Positions 21,778 through 32,225 of a stretch of 64,000 nt of DNA are shown here, piece after piece. How positions within the stretch are numbered: the first letter of the stretch is position 1; every line of letters begins with the position of its first letter. This DNA is from Temnothorax longispinosus (Eukaryota > Arthropoda > Insecta > Hymenoptera > Formicidae): NCBI RefSeq assembly GCF_030848805.1, contig NW_027270003.1, positions 348,438 through 412,437 of the forward strand. The letters run 5' to 3'. The position numbers were made by a program, and so were the translations under genes. The notes beneath the pieces are model-generated. The model saw nothing but the letters and a program-made list of their open reading frames with translations, was not told the DNA's origin and did not search any database.

Positions 21778-22101
21778 TCACGTACGGTCTGATCCATTGG
21801 GGCTCGATTTTTTCGTACGTCCGCGTCGCACTGTCTTGTCATGTAATAGTACCTTGTCACCTACTTTAAACGTGTCCTTGTTACTACTCTTCTTGTCGAA
21901 TGGTTGTTTTGCCTTGCTCAATTTTCTGCTGGCGTAGATGTTCGGTCGAACTTGGCCTACTGGCCCCTGAGAACGTACGGCTCCGGTGGCGAAATCTGAT
22001 GCGTCCGTCGCCGCGCTCAGCTTATCTTTTTTTAAATAAAATACATTGCAAATTTTTCCTAATGTTTTTTGCTCCTTGCTATTTAAATGATCAGTTTGCA
22101 A
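21778..22101 (-). pseudogene. RNase H piece fused to integrase C-terminal region
   Basis: The frame carries ATDASDFATGAVRSQG and YASRKLSKAKQ (RNase H catalytic Asp block of a gypsy pol), then without an integrase core FKVGDKVLLHD and VRRGRTKK, the C-terminal integrase segment. The junction lies inside codons near 21890, showing a clean internal deletion. Confidence 0.7.
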
Positions 22102-22205
22102 TTGCGCGTATTATTTTTTGAATTGCGCTGAAATGGATTCGCGTTTTTCGGTCGCGTGTAACGTGAGTACGTCCGTTGTGTCACTTACCGGCTTCTCTTT
22201 TAGAG

Positions 22206-24156
22206 TTACGCGCGGTTGGGTGTCTCTACTAATTTTTCCACGCCGTTGGACATGCTTATCGGGCATTCGAAATCTGTCGGCTCCATCAAGCAGTGTCCGA
22301 TGAATACTCTTGGTGTAGGTTCTTTACCTTTTATGATACCTACTCTGCTGCAGGGTGGTGAGTTTACTTTCTTATATGGTCGGAGTATAAATGTAACTCT
22401 TCCAATGTGTACCTGCTTTGTGGCGTGTGAGATAACGGCTTTGCGCTTTGTGAGGAAATCATTCCCCAGTATTCCCTCATGATCGATCGGGAATTCATCC
22501 TCTACCACGTACATGGTATGGTGTATTTTCTGGCTTCCAAGGTTTACGGTTGCTTTTATTTTTCCGAGAGTGAGAATCTTGTGTCCCGTCACTCCGGTCA
22601 ATTAGGCGTTTTTTTCGCACCATAGTACCGCCTTTTAAATTTCCTACTTTGATTAGCGTCAGGATCGCTCCTGAGTCTAATAAGAAATTCGTCTTGCCTT
22701 TCTTGGCCTCTTGAATCGGCAGTGTTATCAGGTTTAAGGTATGTATGTTATGTTTCATCTGCGACACTTGATACTCCTCGGCGGCTCGTGCCTTATTTTT
22801 CTTTGGTCTCTCGTCTTCTTTGCTGCCGCTACTGGAGGAAGATTCATCGCTCGTTTTTCGCGATTTCTTTTTTCTTACCTTTAAACCATTTACTGGCGCC
22901 TTTTTGGGGGCGTCCATTTTCGATCGGCTCGATCGTTCCGTGTTGGGTCGTCCGTTCAGCGACCAACACTCTTCTCGCTTATGTCCGGTCTTTCTGCAAT
23001 AGGTGCACTCGATCGTATTTATCCCTCCGGACTTGTCCGCTTTCGGCAACGAGAATCTATTTCCATGTCGGCTCGTACGGCAATCTCGCCCGTAATGGCC
23101 TGTTTCTCCACATTTGTGGCACTGTATCGCCTCATTCCCCGGATATGGCGCGTTTTCTGTGTTAAAATTAGTTTTGTTTGTCGTCTGTCCGTTCCGCGGT
23201 GAGGGGCCCTTTACCTTTTCCTCCGCACTGGCGCCGGTTATTGCTTCCTGCAAAATTCGGTATCGCTGCGCTCTGACTATCATTTTAATGTCCTCGTGCA
23301 ACCTTATTTGAAAATTATGCAGTGCTTGCATCTTAACGCTGTCGAGGATCGCTTTCTGCTGCTCTTGCGAGTGCCCTTGGCCTTCCTCCATGGCCTTGTA
23401 TAATTCTCGCGCTAACTTTTTGACTCGACGCCCGAATTCCTGCGCGTTTTCTCCCGGTTTTTGTTTCAGGGAGTTAAACTCTAAGTACAAGTGGGTCATG
23501 CCGCGCTTTCCTAGATATTCCGTTTCGAGCTCGCATTTTAGCTGCTCGAAATCGCGAATGTCGCGCGTGTCGAAGTCCGTCATGGCCTTTCCCTTGAACT
23601 TCGTACAGAATATGGCCTCTAAAAGCATGGCTTCATCTGCGGGCTGAATATTCTTCATCGCGTATGTACTCGCGCTTATGAATTTGCGGACGCGCTCTCG
23701 GGATTCTCCGTTTATCTCGGGAATCATGTTTCGGGCTTCCTTCAGGCTGAGGAACCCGATGTGGTGTCCCGGTTGATTACGGACGTCGCTGTGCGTTCGT
23801 CCGTAGGTAACGTCCAGAGGGCCCTCGCTACATACGCGGCGATCTCGTGCGTCGGGGCAATCGTAAGTGGCGGATTCTAGCCGGCTTACGCGGTCCTGTA
23901 TATCCCGCATGGCGCGAAGAAGTTCAACAGAGCGGTCGAATTCTGCGGCCTCGGTGAGGTTCATGCGGTCTTTCATGTCGCGCATCATGTTCAAAACGTC
24001 GTTGAGCACGGAGTTCTGTGCTCCCAGATCTGCTCGCGTCGGCTCAGGAGCTCGGCTTTGGTCGGTTTTGGACGGTCGCTCTATTTCCGCGTTGATCTGC
24101 GCGGGTGTTATGTCGTCGCGCGGCGCGATGGCCGCGGCAGTTCGTTGCTGGCTCAT
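22206..24156 (-). pseudogene. Gypsy gag and protease (frameshifted)
   Basis: The first Met inside the element is at 24156 (MSQQRTAAAIAPRDD); the frame is open further upstream into the LTR, so the start is uncertain. Gag shows a coiled-coil N-half, a capsid-like region (DTRDIRDFEQLKCELE), and two zinc knuckles CHKCGETGHYGRDC and CTYCRKTGHKREEC, then an acidic/serine-rich linker. Protease starts with FLLDSGAILTLI and, after a frame change near 22620, continues with GILGNDFL. Serine after the catalytic Asp is normal for this family. Confidence 0.8.
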
Positions 24157-24570
24157 TTTATTGGCCCGGGGGGTATGATCCTCTTCGGCCGGATCGAATA
24201 CGTCGCTGTCGTACGAAGTCCAGGAGAATTCTCCTCTTCCGGAGTTCTCGCTCTGGGTGTCGGCCGAGGTGTCCGATCGTGCGTCACCTTCGGTCGGGAG
24301 CAGTCTGCGTGCGTCACGGTCGTGATCGTCACTGTTTTCGTCACCGCTTTTGTTAGCTATACTATTTCGCGGATCTTTGCTCGCGTTACAGAGGCTCGCG
24401 TCTAAAAACTCGAATTCGCGTTCTACTATGACGTTGGGGTGTAATTCGAGCACCGGCGTAGTGTGGAAACAATAATGTGGCGATTCACTCCGCGATGCGT
24501 TGTCGCCGTTTATTGTTTCGTTCCCTTTGTTAGGCGAACCTTTGGCAGGATGTCCTTTCGGCCGGTTAGC

Positions 24571-24590
24571 AGATCCCACCGCTGCCACCA
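24571..24590 (-). promoter_or_regulatory. Primer binding site of the gypsy element
   Basis: Minus-strand TTGGTGGCAGCGGTGGGATC immediately inside the 5' LTR, in the position where tRNA primes minus-strand synthesis. Confidence 0.65.
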
Positions 24591-24594
24591 ATTT

Positions 24595-25028
24595 TGTCGT
24601 GCCGCGCCTTGAATTGGAGCTCAGGGCCGGCACCGGGTTCGTTGGATCCGCAGGAGAATGAGAGAACAACTCTCAAACGGGATTGGTTGTAGTAGTAGAG
24701 TTTAATAAACGGCTGTTTTGGAGTTACACTTGTATCACTTGTTACACCACCCTGATTGCGGGTTAAAAATATAATACACAGAATAACGCGGTGCGTGCTC
24801 TCGGTGGTAACTGCCCCCACTTATCGGAAAGGCGGGCCTTTTAACGTGTGGAGTCGCTTCCTCGTTGCTGACTCGGTTGTCAGCGCTTTTGCTTCCGGGC
24901 TCAGGTCAATCGCCTGGCGACCTGGTGCAACCCGGAATGCCACCTAAGATGTCTTTGGCAATAGCCGGAACTCGTGCGCTGACAGCTCAGTGTCGCAATG
25001 AAGCCAACTCGGCTTCCGCATTACAACA
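24595..25028 (-). repeat. 5' LTR of the gypsy element
   Basis: 434 bp; counterpart of 20772-21200, flanked outside by the ATTA duplication. Confidence 0.9.
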
Positions 25029-25524
25029 ATTAGCATTCAAGAAAATATTTCGATAAAAACTATTGTTACAATGACTGATAGTAGACATGAAGGTACGAGT
25101 TCAGATTATATACCGAGTAATAGCACTACAATAAATGAAACAAATTCTAATGTGAGTGATAATGTGAGTTTTCCTATTAATAATAATGCACCTCCAGTTG
25201 ATATTGGTAACGTTTATGTGCCTGTTTCAAAAAATAAAAATCCAGGTTTTTCACTCAAACAATATTTTTGCCCATATTGCAAGAAATTGCAAAACAAGTT
25301 TGCTCGGCATTTGGAACTAAAACACAAAGATATACCAAATGTTCATAAATTTGTACATTTTCCAAAAGGCAATCCAGAACGACGCAAAATTATTGAAAAA
25401 ATTTGAAAATATGGTAATTTCGTTCATAACACTAATGCGAATTTAAATACAGGAGTTCTCATAGCTTGTCGACGTCTTCAAGCAAAATTTAACAATACTG
25501 CCGAAAACTATGTGTCTTGTAGTT
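25029..25524 (+). pseudogene. Crypton-like gene, zinc-finger N-terminal part
   Basis: Frame with an internal ATG at 25071 and a C2H2-like CPYCKKLQNKFARHLELKH at about 25269, followed by HKFVHFPKGNPERR. A TGA near 25404 interrupts; reading continues as KYGNFVHNTNANLNTGVL to the SINE. The block resembles the N-terminus of a family of insect proteins that end in a tyrosine recombinase. This part probably binds DNA. The stop and the insertions make it a pseudogene. Confidence 0.6.
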
Positions 25525-25818
25525 CCTGTAAAAATCCTGTAAAATTCCTGTAAAATTCGTAATTTATTGCATATCCCCGCAGGATTCGCAATCTACCACC
25601 AATACTACCCTTCTTCTCTCACTTTAACTCTTTGTACCAACGGCTTAACGTCTCTTTCCGAAAGACGGAGCCCAGTTTTCTCCGCACAAGAGCCTATCTT
25701 GCACGGAGGGGCGCAGCTATCGGAAAAACATTCCATGCTTCATGGTTCTAGTGGACTCGAACCTGGTTCCTCAGATTACGAGTCTGGCGCTCTACCACTA
25801 GACCACACTGCCGCCCTT
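25525..25818 (-). mobile_element. tRNA-derived SINE with 16-bp TSD
   Basis: On the minus strand the head carries A-box-like TGGTCTAGTGGTAGAGCGC and B-box GGTTCGAGTCC around an anticodon-loop-like CTCGTAA. The body contains TCTTTCGGAAAGAGACGTTAA and the tail has three TTTTACAGGA-type repeats. The duplications TATGTGTCTTGTAGTT at 25509-25524 and 25819-25834 flank it exactly, as expected for LINE-mediated insertion. The acceptor stem does not pair, so it is not a working tRNA. Confidence 0.9.
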
Positions 25819-25834
25819 ATGTGTCTTGTAGTTA

Positions 25835-26416
25835 TTGCAAAGGATTTTATTATAAAAGAACCTTGAGAATACATTATAAAACGTGTGATCCAGCTCATGA
25901 AAAAGGTCGAAAAGATCAACTCGTAAAAGGAAAACAGTTAATGGGATATATACACCTTCGTACACAGGTAACACCTAACAATGTTATGCGTCGAAAAATT
26001 GTCCCATCACTCCAAGATGACAATGTTTCAAGATCTATTAAATACGATGAACTTCTGATTTCATTCGGAAATAAATTATGTGATACATACACACTTTCTC
26101 ATCAGTACAACATGAATAGAAATTATCTACGACTACTTGGTCGCTTCAAATTGACAATCAAAAAAATTAACAGGCAAATATCTGATTTTGCATCCATTTT
26201 TCATCCAGGATACTACGATGACGTTATAAAGGCTGTCAAAATATGTGTAAATTATGATTCTGAGTTACAAGTTTTTCATACCATATAATGCAACTACTCT
26301 GAGAACAATGTTGAAAAAATGTTCTCGTATATAAGCTGCTGAATGTATCAAGCGAGAAGACGTTGATGGAAAAAAAGCTGTTGATGATTTTATGGTATTG
26401 TTTAATGATGATTATA
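25835..26416 (+). pseudogene. Crypton-like gene, middle part
   Basis: Continues the frame after the SINE with a second finger-like CSYCKGFYYKRTLRIH, then RKIVPSLQDDNVSRSIKYDE, LRLLGRFKLTIKKI and SDFASIFHPGYYDDVIKA. After about 26285 it continues in shifted frames to AAECIKREDVDGKKAVDDF and VLFNDDY, where the Penelope element is inserted. Confidence 0.6.
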
Positions 26417-26487
26417 ATGAGGAGTAGGACCAGTATACGAGCATTAATCGATGTTACAACAATTTTAACTTGTATCAAGATTTATTA

Positions 26488-26533
26488 AATTGACGTTTTG
26501 TACCATACTCGGACTTCATCAGAATTGTCAATT
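26488..26533 (-). ncRNA. Hammerhead-ribozyme-like motif in the Penelope terminus
   Basis: Minus strand shows CTGATGA, a potential GTCC...GGTAC stem, then AAAAC (GAAAC in the matching right terminus at 28533-28537) and an outer AATTGAC/GTCAATT pairing. These are core hammerhead pieces, and hammerheads are known in Penelope pseudo-LTRs. One helix is missing, so it is probably a remnant. Confidence 0.4.
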
Positions 26534-26975
26534 AAGCAAATAATTAATAAACTAACATATATCGAGGTCAAATCGCAATCAATCAAACAAAAGTACCGCA
26601 ATCACAAAGTCAAAAAACTTAAACATTGTAGAACGCTTTCTTCGCAAGTCAATCATGCTCCAGTTAAATTTCCGTTTTTATTAAGTATCATCGTCCCGTG
26701 GAGACCCATGCAAGTCCACAATTTCAAAAGGCACAATACATTTCTGGACCAACTTAGTGGCAACTGAATAAATGTATTTAGATAAGATAATATAATATCG
26801 ACTCAATAAAATTAAATTAAAATTAAAACCGAGACTTACATAAGTGTTCAGAGATGACGGAAACCATGACAGGCAATAATTATATGGCATCGGTATAACA
26901 CGTCTGATCTGCGCGAAGAATCATCGTGAACTAAGAGGGGAATGAACTTAACACGAGGACAAAGAATGTTTGCAA

Positions 26976-27374
26976 TTACCTGACCGTGGAAAGTTTGTTT
27001 AAAACATCAAAATAAACTTCGTCCAATAATTCGGTGTCTTTGTTAGAGTTAATCCTGTTTGTTTGCTCTTTGATATGTATCATTTCAGAGATCATTTCTT
27101 TTTGATAACTCGGTTCATGATCTAAGATACATGTATTATCCCAGTCAAAGGTGTGATTATAATTTAAAATATAATCTGTTATCACCGAATGCTTGGATTC
27201 ATCCAGTCTGATGTTATACTTATGTTTTCTAATTCTAGTCTGAAGCTTTCTTTTTGTCTCGCCCACGTACGATGCATCGCAGTTTTTGCAATCAATCTTG
27301 TATATTACGTTATTGTTTATAAACAACGAGTTTTTGTCTTTTTGGACTCTGATGATACTACTAAGTTTGTTCAA
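26976..27374 (-). pseudogene. GIY-YIG endonuclease domain of the Penelope-like element
   Basis: Contains VIYKIDCKNC, SYVGETKRKLQTRIRKHK and CILDHEPSYQKEMISE, the paired Tyr, Arg and Glu blocks of the GIY-YIG nuclease that cuts the target. It follows the RT on the same strand, as in Penelope elements. The frame is open for 132 codons but separated from the RT by a frameshift. Confidence 0.85.
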
Positions 27375-27490
27375 GGTACCCCATGGATATGCATGATTTA
27401 TCTACTTTCGAGGCAATTAATTCCGAGATTGATTTGATATATGGAAGAACAATGAAATTCTTTTTTTGTTGTGTTTCTGTTTCTTCCGTG

Positions 27491-27885
27491 CTACCGTTCA
27501 AAGATTGGTTGATAAGTTTTTTCAATCTCCGATTGACATGGGTGAATATTAACTCCATAGCCGTTCTCAATCAAATTGTTAATAATAAACACCAAATTCT
27601 TTTCGTAAAAATTCGGATGGGATAACTTGATTGCTCTATCTACCAAACTATATATAGTTCCGAGTTTGTGTTGTATGGGATGATTAGAATAAAACGACAA
27701 AAATCTTCCCGAAAACGTTTTTTTGTGGAACCAATCAGTGACAATCATGTTATCCCTTACAATCAATTTTACGTCCAAAAAACTAATACTTCTATTTTCC
27801 TCGTATTCAATAGTGAATTTGATTCTATCATGGTAATTATTGAATCTATTAAACTCTGATAAAGTCCGAGTATGGTACGTGTTTG
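27491..27885 (-). pseudogene. Reverse transcriptase C-terminal part of the Penelope-like element
   Basis: Readable blocks include FNNYHDRIKFTIEYE, ISFLDVKLIV, DWFHKKTFSGRFLSFYSNHP and GTIYSLVDRAIKL, typical of the Penelope RT thumb region. The catalytic YVDD part upstream is absent; at about 27855-27885 the frame runs into sequence homologous to the element terminus in inverted orientation (GTCCGAGTATGGTAC). Confidence 0.85.
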
Positions 27886-28654
27886 GCGCTCGCCACATTG
27901 TATATATTGTAGTCGTTAGTCTAGTCACATTTAGGTTCATATCCGCTGTATATAATAGTCTTTCTAGTATATAATTTTTATGTATTTTCGGTGACTCGCG
28001 CGAAACGTTGGCGGATCGCGATCGACGCGTAAAATCGATAGTTTCGCGACTCACCAATCGGTGCTGCCCTCGTTCACCCCACGAGGGCACCCGCATGAGG
28101 AAAGAGCAAGTACTCGCTCGCGACACTTTTTTAGCGCCGCGAGCACGATTTACTCATCGTCACGACGTTTCGGGGTGCATACGCTATACGTGCACACTCG
28201 AACATCCGAGAGACCACATAGAGCTCGCTCTCCGAAAGTGCGATCGCTTTCTCTGCCTGCCTTGCTTGCTGCCTTTGCTTGCTTTGCCGCCTTGCTTGCT
28301 GCCTTTGCTTGCCTTGCTGCCTTTGCCTGCGCTTGCTGCACATGCTGCCCACGAGCTTGCTAGAGAGACGAATTTTCCAGGAAACGACGGCTTCCCGAAC
28401 GGTGAGTCGCATTTGCTTAATTACGTTAATTCGCTTTGGAGAGACGATACACACCTCCCCTGGTCCTTCGAGTCACGTAGTTCGCACCAATTCGCAAATC
28501 CGGGGAACGCTTAAACGCCCCCCGAGCAGTACGAAACGTCAATTTAATAAATCTTGATACAAGTTAAAATTGTTGTAACATCGATTAATGCTCGTATACT
28601 GGTTCTACTCCTCATTATAGCCTTTGCCTGAAACGAGCGAAAAATAATATTTTT

Positions 28655-29574
28655 ATTGTTAATGATGATTACCCAGTGACAATTAACAAAAAAGTTATAG
28701 AGGAACGAGCAAATAAACGTCGAAAGAAACAAATTGTCCTCCTATCAAAATCAGATATCCAAAAATTGTATAACTATGCAAAAAATTTATGTGACGAAGC
28801 CATGAAAATTCTTCAGAAAAAATTTGATATTAATGCATGGAAAAAATTAACTGACGGTAGTCTAATTCTCGTTCAGATGTTCAATCGACGAAGAGCTGGT
28901 GAAATTGAGAGACTCTCCATTGAAAACTATGAAAATCAAGAGACAATTGACAAAATTTTCAATCCTGATATATTTGACAACATATCAAAAGAATCTCAAA
29001 AACAAGCCAAGCAATTTGTTCGATTAACTGTGCGAGGCAAATTGGGAAGAACCGTTCCCGTATTACTACATACATTTTTAACTTTGTACATAGATGTTTT
29101 ACTTAAATATCGTTCTGAAGCTGGAGTAAGCTAAAGAAATAAGTACGTCTTTGCTGTACCTCGAGTAAATTCTCCGAAAAAAGGTTACGTCAGAGCTTGT
29201 CCTATAATGCGAAAATTTGCTAATAACTGTGGTGCATCAATCTCTACCAGTCTACGAGGTACTATGCTTCGAAAGCATATCGCTACTTACACCGCTATGC
29301 TGCGAGTAGAGGAAAATAAAGTTTCAGACTTAGAAAATTTCATGAGACATGACAAGCAAATCCATAAAGATGTGTATCGAGTCCCTAATGGACTGATTGA
29401 CATGACTGAAGTATCTCGCTTGCTGCAAGCTGCAATAGGCAATGAGGATGAAGACAGTGATGAAGAAAGTGATCAAATCAAAGACGATACAAAATATGAC
29501 AATATGCAAACAGATGATGCGTCAACTGATGCCGATAATTTCTATGAGAATAATAATAAAATTATCAGACAATG
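28655..29574 (+). pseudogene. Crypton-like tyrosine recombinase domain
   Basis: After the Penelope insertion the frame gives ERANKRRKKQIVLLSKSDI, then FNRRRAGEIERLSIENY (catalytic Arg block), RGKLGRTVPVLLH, a stop near 29132 and a frameshift, then GTMLRKHIATYTAM (R-K-H block), FMRHDKQIHKDVYRVP (His and candidate catalytic Tyr) and an acidic tail. The spacing resembles tyrosine recombinases used by Crypton transposons, which cut and rejoin DNA through a Tyr-DNA link. At least one internal stop plus three upstream insertions kill the gene. Confidence 0.65.
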
Positions 29575-29575
29575 A

Positions 29576-29801
29576 AGCTAAAAAATTGTGCAAATTAGAA
29601 ATTTGCACTTGGCTTCCTCATAGAGGAAACTTTACTTCCGCAAATTTGGAGATATCGATTTATTTCTAATTTTATTATATTTTTCAGTCTTTTCTACCCC
29701 TATTTCATATATAATTCTTTTAAATTCGGTTGATTAGACTTAGCTTTATATGCGATCAAAATTATGGACCTTTGATCGCGTATAAAGCTGGATCTAATCA
29801 A
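29576..29801. repeat. Non-coding tail after the recombinase gene
   Basis: Carries GTGCAAATTAGAAATTTGCA and a block matching 13440-13520, plus a small hairpin (AGCTTTATATGCGATCAAA / TTTGATCGCGTATAAAGCT at about 29742-29788). Probably the 3' end of the Crypton-like element. Confidence 0.5.
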
Positions 29802-29814
29802 GTTTAAACCATCT

Positions 29815-30577
29815 CTGTTTCGCGGATGACATTATCATATTCAGCAGCGATGCAGACGAGCTCGCAACAATGATACAAGAACTCAGGGAAGCTTCCCAAG
29901 CAGTTGGCCTGAGAATGAACCTCCAGAAGACGAAAATCATGAGCCCCACCAATATACTAGTTAGCATCGATAACCACACTCTCGAGATGGTAGAAGAATA
30001 CGTGTATCTAGGGCACAAGATCAAGCTAGGAAAAAATAACCAGACAGCTGAGATCACTAGAAGAATCGGCTTGGCGTGGACAGCATTCGGCAGACTAAGC
30101 TACATCCTCCGAGAACCAAAAATCCCAATCAACCTCAAACGGAAAGTTTATGATACGTGCATATTACCAGTTGCGACATATGGACTCGAAACAATCACTC
30201 TCACAGCGAACAGCGCAAACCGACTAAGAATCTGTCAGAGGGCAATGGAGCGAGCAATGCTGAAAATCAGCCTGAGGGATAAAATCCGAAACGAAGAGAT
30301 AAGGAAAAGAACAGGAGTTGCCGACGTGGTTGAACGAGCAAGTAGACAAAAGTGGCAATGGGCGGGACATGTTGCGAGAAGCAACACCAAACGGACCAAG
30401 GTCCTGATGCAATGGAGACCAAGAGAGTCCAAAAGAAGCATTGGCCGACCACAAACGAGATGGCAAGATGACATCCAACGCCACGCAGGAAAGAGGTGGA
30501 TGCAGACAGCACAGAAAAGAAAGACATGGAAGGAAATGGAAAAGGCCTATGTCCAGGAGTGGATGAAAACAGGCTAG
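29815..30577 (+). pseudogene. Inverted partial copy of the RTE-type LINE reverse transcriptase
   Basis: Starts at the FADDIIIF catalytic block and runs to the same stop as the full copy at 33686. Residues are the same as in the right arm. It lacks endonuclease and the N-terminal RT, so it is a by-product of the palindrome. Confidence 0.9.
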
Positions 30578-30599
30578 AGAAGAAGAAGAAGAAGAGAAG

Positions 30600-32039
30600 A
30601 ATTAGATTTAATTATAAAAAAAAAGTGAAAATATTATGTGTATTTAGAAATTTTTTATTTTTCGGTAAATTTTACTGTCAGAACAATATGGCAACGCTGC
30701 GCTTTTTAGGGCGCCGATTGTAAAATGTGAAGTTGATAACAAAAGTGTCAATGTAAGTGTCAATTTCATTAATCAAAGAATATTGTGACATTTTCTATTT
30801 ATCAAAGAGAGATTTTATAATAATAATGAGTGATAAGAAACATAAAGTGACGAGTAATGTGGGCAAAAATAAGGGACAATTTGTGAAAATAAAAGTTGAT
30901 AATAAACCGTACGTTATGAATGAAGTGTGACATGAGCGCACAGCTTGCAGCGCCAGCGTTGCCAAATAATTCCTTGAAAGTCGCCATCAAAAATATTCCT
31001 TTATAAACCACATTTCAAGTCAACTTTTAACATAAATATTTTGTTTAAATATTCAGTGACTCTGTATTTTTATCGGCACTATTAGGCCAGTAAAATTAGC
31101 TCGAAAAACACCAAATATCTACAAAACGGATTGAGAAGCCAATTTTTTGAGGGTGAGTAGAGGGTCATAGAAGATGCCCAAATTCACAAAGTTCCAACAA
31201 AATTTCCCTGTGCGTCGGCGGCCATCTTGAAAATAGGGATGAATATTTAAAGTTTGAATATCTCGGCTTCTATTGGTCAAATTTTGTTCTTTTTTTTTTA
31301 GTTTTGTAGGGAAAAATATTTTCTACAACTTTTGTTGGAAAAAATTTTTAATAGCTGTCAAGAAAAAAAAGTAAAAACCAAAAAAGTGCCGTCAATTAGG
31401 GGTTGAACAATTTTATTGACACTTATATCGCCCCCTGTTAGTTTGATAAAAAAAATGTTCCAATAAAACTTGTAGAGGATTCAATTCTCTACAATTTTCG
31501 TATATATTTTTTTGCGGTGGCTCAAAAAACACTAGAGATAGAGAGCGCCAAAGTTGAATGTATCTAGTAAATGCTCTTTTTCGTGGGGAAAATTCGCGGT
31601 TTTATTGTGAATTGTCGTATATTATAAAACTCTTTTCCGCGAACTGTGTGTGTGTTGTTTGTGTGTGTTATTGTGTATTATTTTCGGTTAGTCGTGATCT
31701 GTATTTCGAGCGTTTCAGAGTAAAATTTCTCGAAAATAAGCGAGTATTTTATTTGTAGTCCATATGCCAGGTCGATTGAACATTTTTATCGAGGTTGATG
31801 GCTTAAGTTAATGTTTTTTTTTTATTTTTGGGTCGTAAAACAGGAATCTGTAAATAGTTGTTTCGTAAGTCGATGCAATAAAAAGTTATTAACAATTTAT
31901 TTGTTTAAATTGCCCTAGCGATCAAACTATACATCCTATAAAAAAATGAACTAGAGAAAATGTGTTCCTCTTTTTACGACGAACAAAATGGCGTTTGAAT
32001 TTTTCCAAAATCTTGATTATTGACGGAAATGTGTCAATT
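30600..32039. other. Palindrome arm sequence without genes (mirrored at 32224-33663)
   Basis: After a GAAGAA run that closes the LINE there are about 1.4 kb of AT-rich, non-coding DNA with words recalled as repetitive in Hymenoptera. No ORF shows similarity to a known domain. The same sequence lies inverted on the other side of the palindrome centre. Confidence 0.6.
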
Positions 32040-32225
32040 TTTATGTAATTACTGCCTACGCGTCACGGAGTACCCTAGGCGTGCGCGCTCGCGCTTAATT
32101 GTAATAAAAGGAGCAAAAAAGCAAATTAAATTAAAATTAAAGGAGCAAAACTCGTGTGGCACAATTGAGCGCGAGCGCGCACGCCTACGGTACTCCGCGA
32201 CGCATAAGCAGTAATTACCTAAAAA
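32039..32225. repeat. Diverged short inverted repeat at the palindrome centre
   Basis: GTAATTACTGCCTACGCGTC and GACGCATAAGCAGTAATTAC are imperfect inverted arms around a spacer of about 64 bp with a duplicated AAAGGAGCAAAA. Its arms are more diverged than the flanking long arms. Confidence 0.8.

Larger units (their letters stand above)
20768..25032 (-). mobile_element. Internally deleted Ty3/gypsy (errantivirus-like) element, TSD ATTA
   Basis: Two closely similar LTRs (20772-21200 and 24595-25028) begin TG and end CA on the minus strand and are flanked by ATTA (20768-20771 and 25029-25032). Next to the right (5') LTR lies a primer-site-like TGGTGGCAGCGGTGGG. Gag and protease are present. RT and integrase cores are missing: an RNase H piece is joined directly to an integrase C-terminus, followed by an envelope-like coiled-coil fragment. 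At about 4.26 kb against roughly 7 kb for a full element, it is an internal-deletion derivative. It interrupts the tyrosine-recombinase gene. Confidence 0.9.
26417..28640 (-). mobile_element. Penelope-like element, 5'-truncated, with terminal inverted repeats
   Basis: Ends of about 85 bp are inverted copies (26415-26499 and 28533-28619), and the host sequence TTAATGATGATTA occurs on both sides (about 26402 and 28651). On the minus strand an RT C-terminal part and a GIY-YIG nuclease are readable in several frames. The 5' part of RT is missing and replaced by GC-rich sequence (about 27990-28520) with a (CTTGCTGCCTTTG) minisatellite near 28250-28340. Penelope-like elements combine an RT with a GIY-YIG nuclease and often have inverted or tandem pseudo-LTRs. 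Confidence 0.85.

Noticed and set aside
25741..25815. tRNA gene
   Set aside because: A and B boxes are present but the acceptor stem does not pair and it forms the head of a SINE with target duplications.
27990..28520. Arg/Ala-rich proteins in several frames
   Set aside because: Driven by a CTTGCTGCCTTTG minisatellite; no conserved frame.
30224..30527. Minus-strand Cys/Ser-rich frames opposite the LINE RT (mirrored at 33736-34039)
   Set aside because: Shadows of the RT coding strand.
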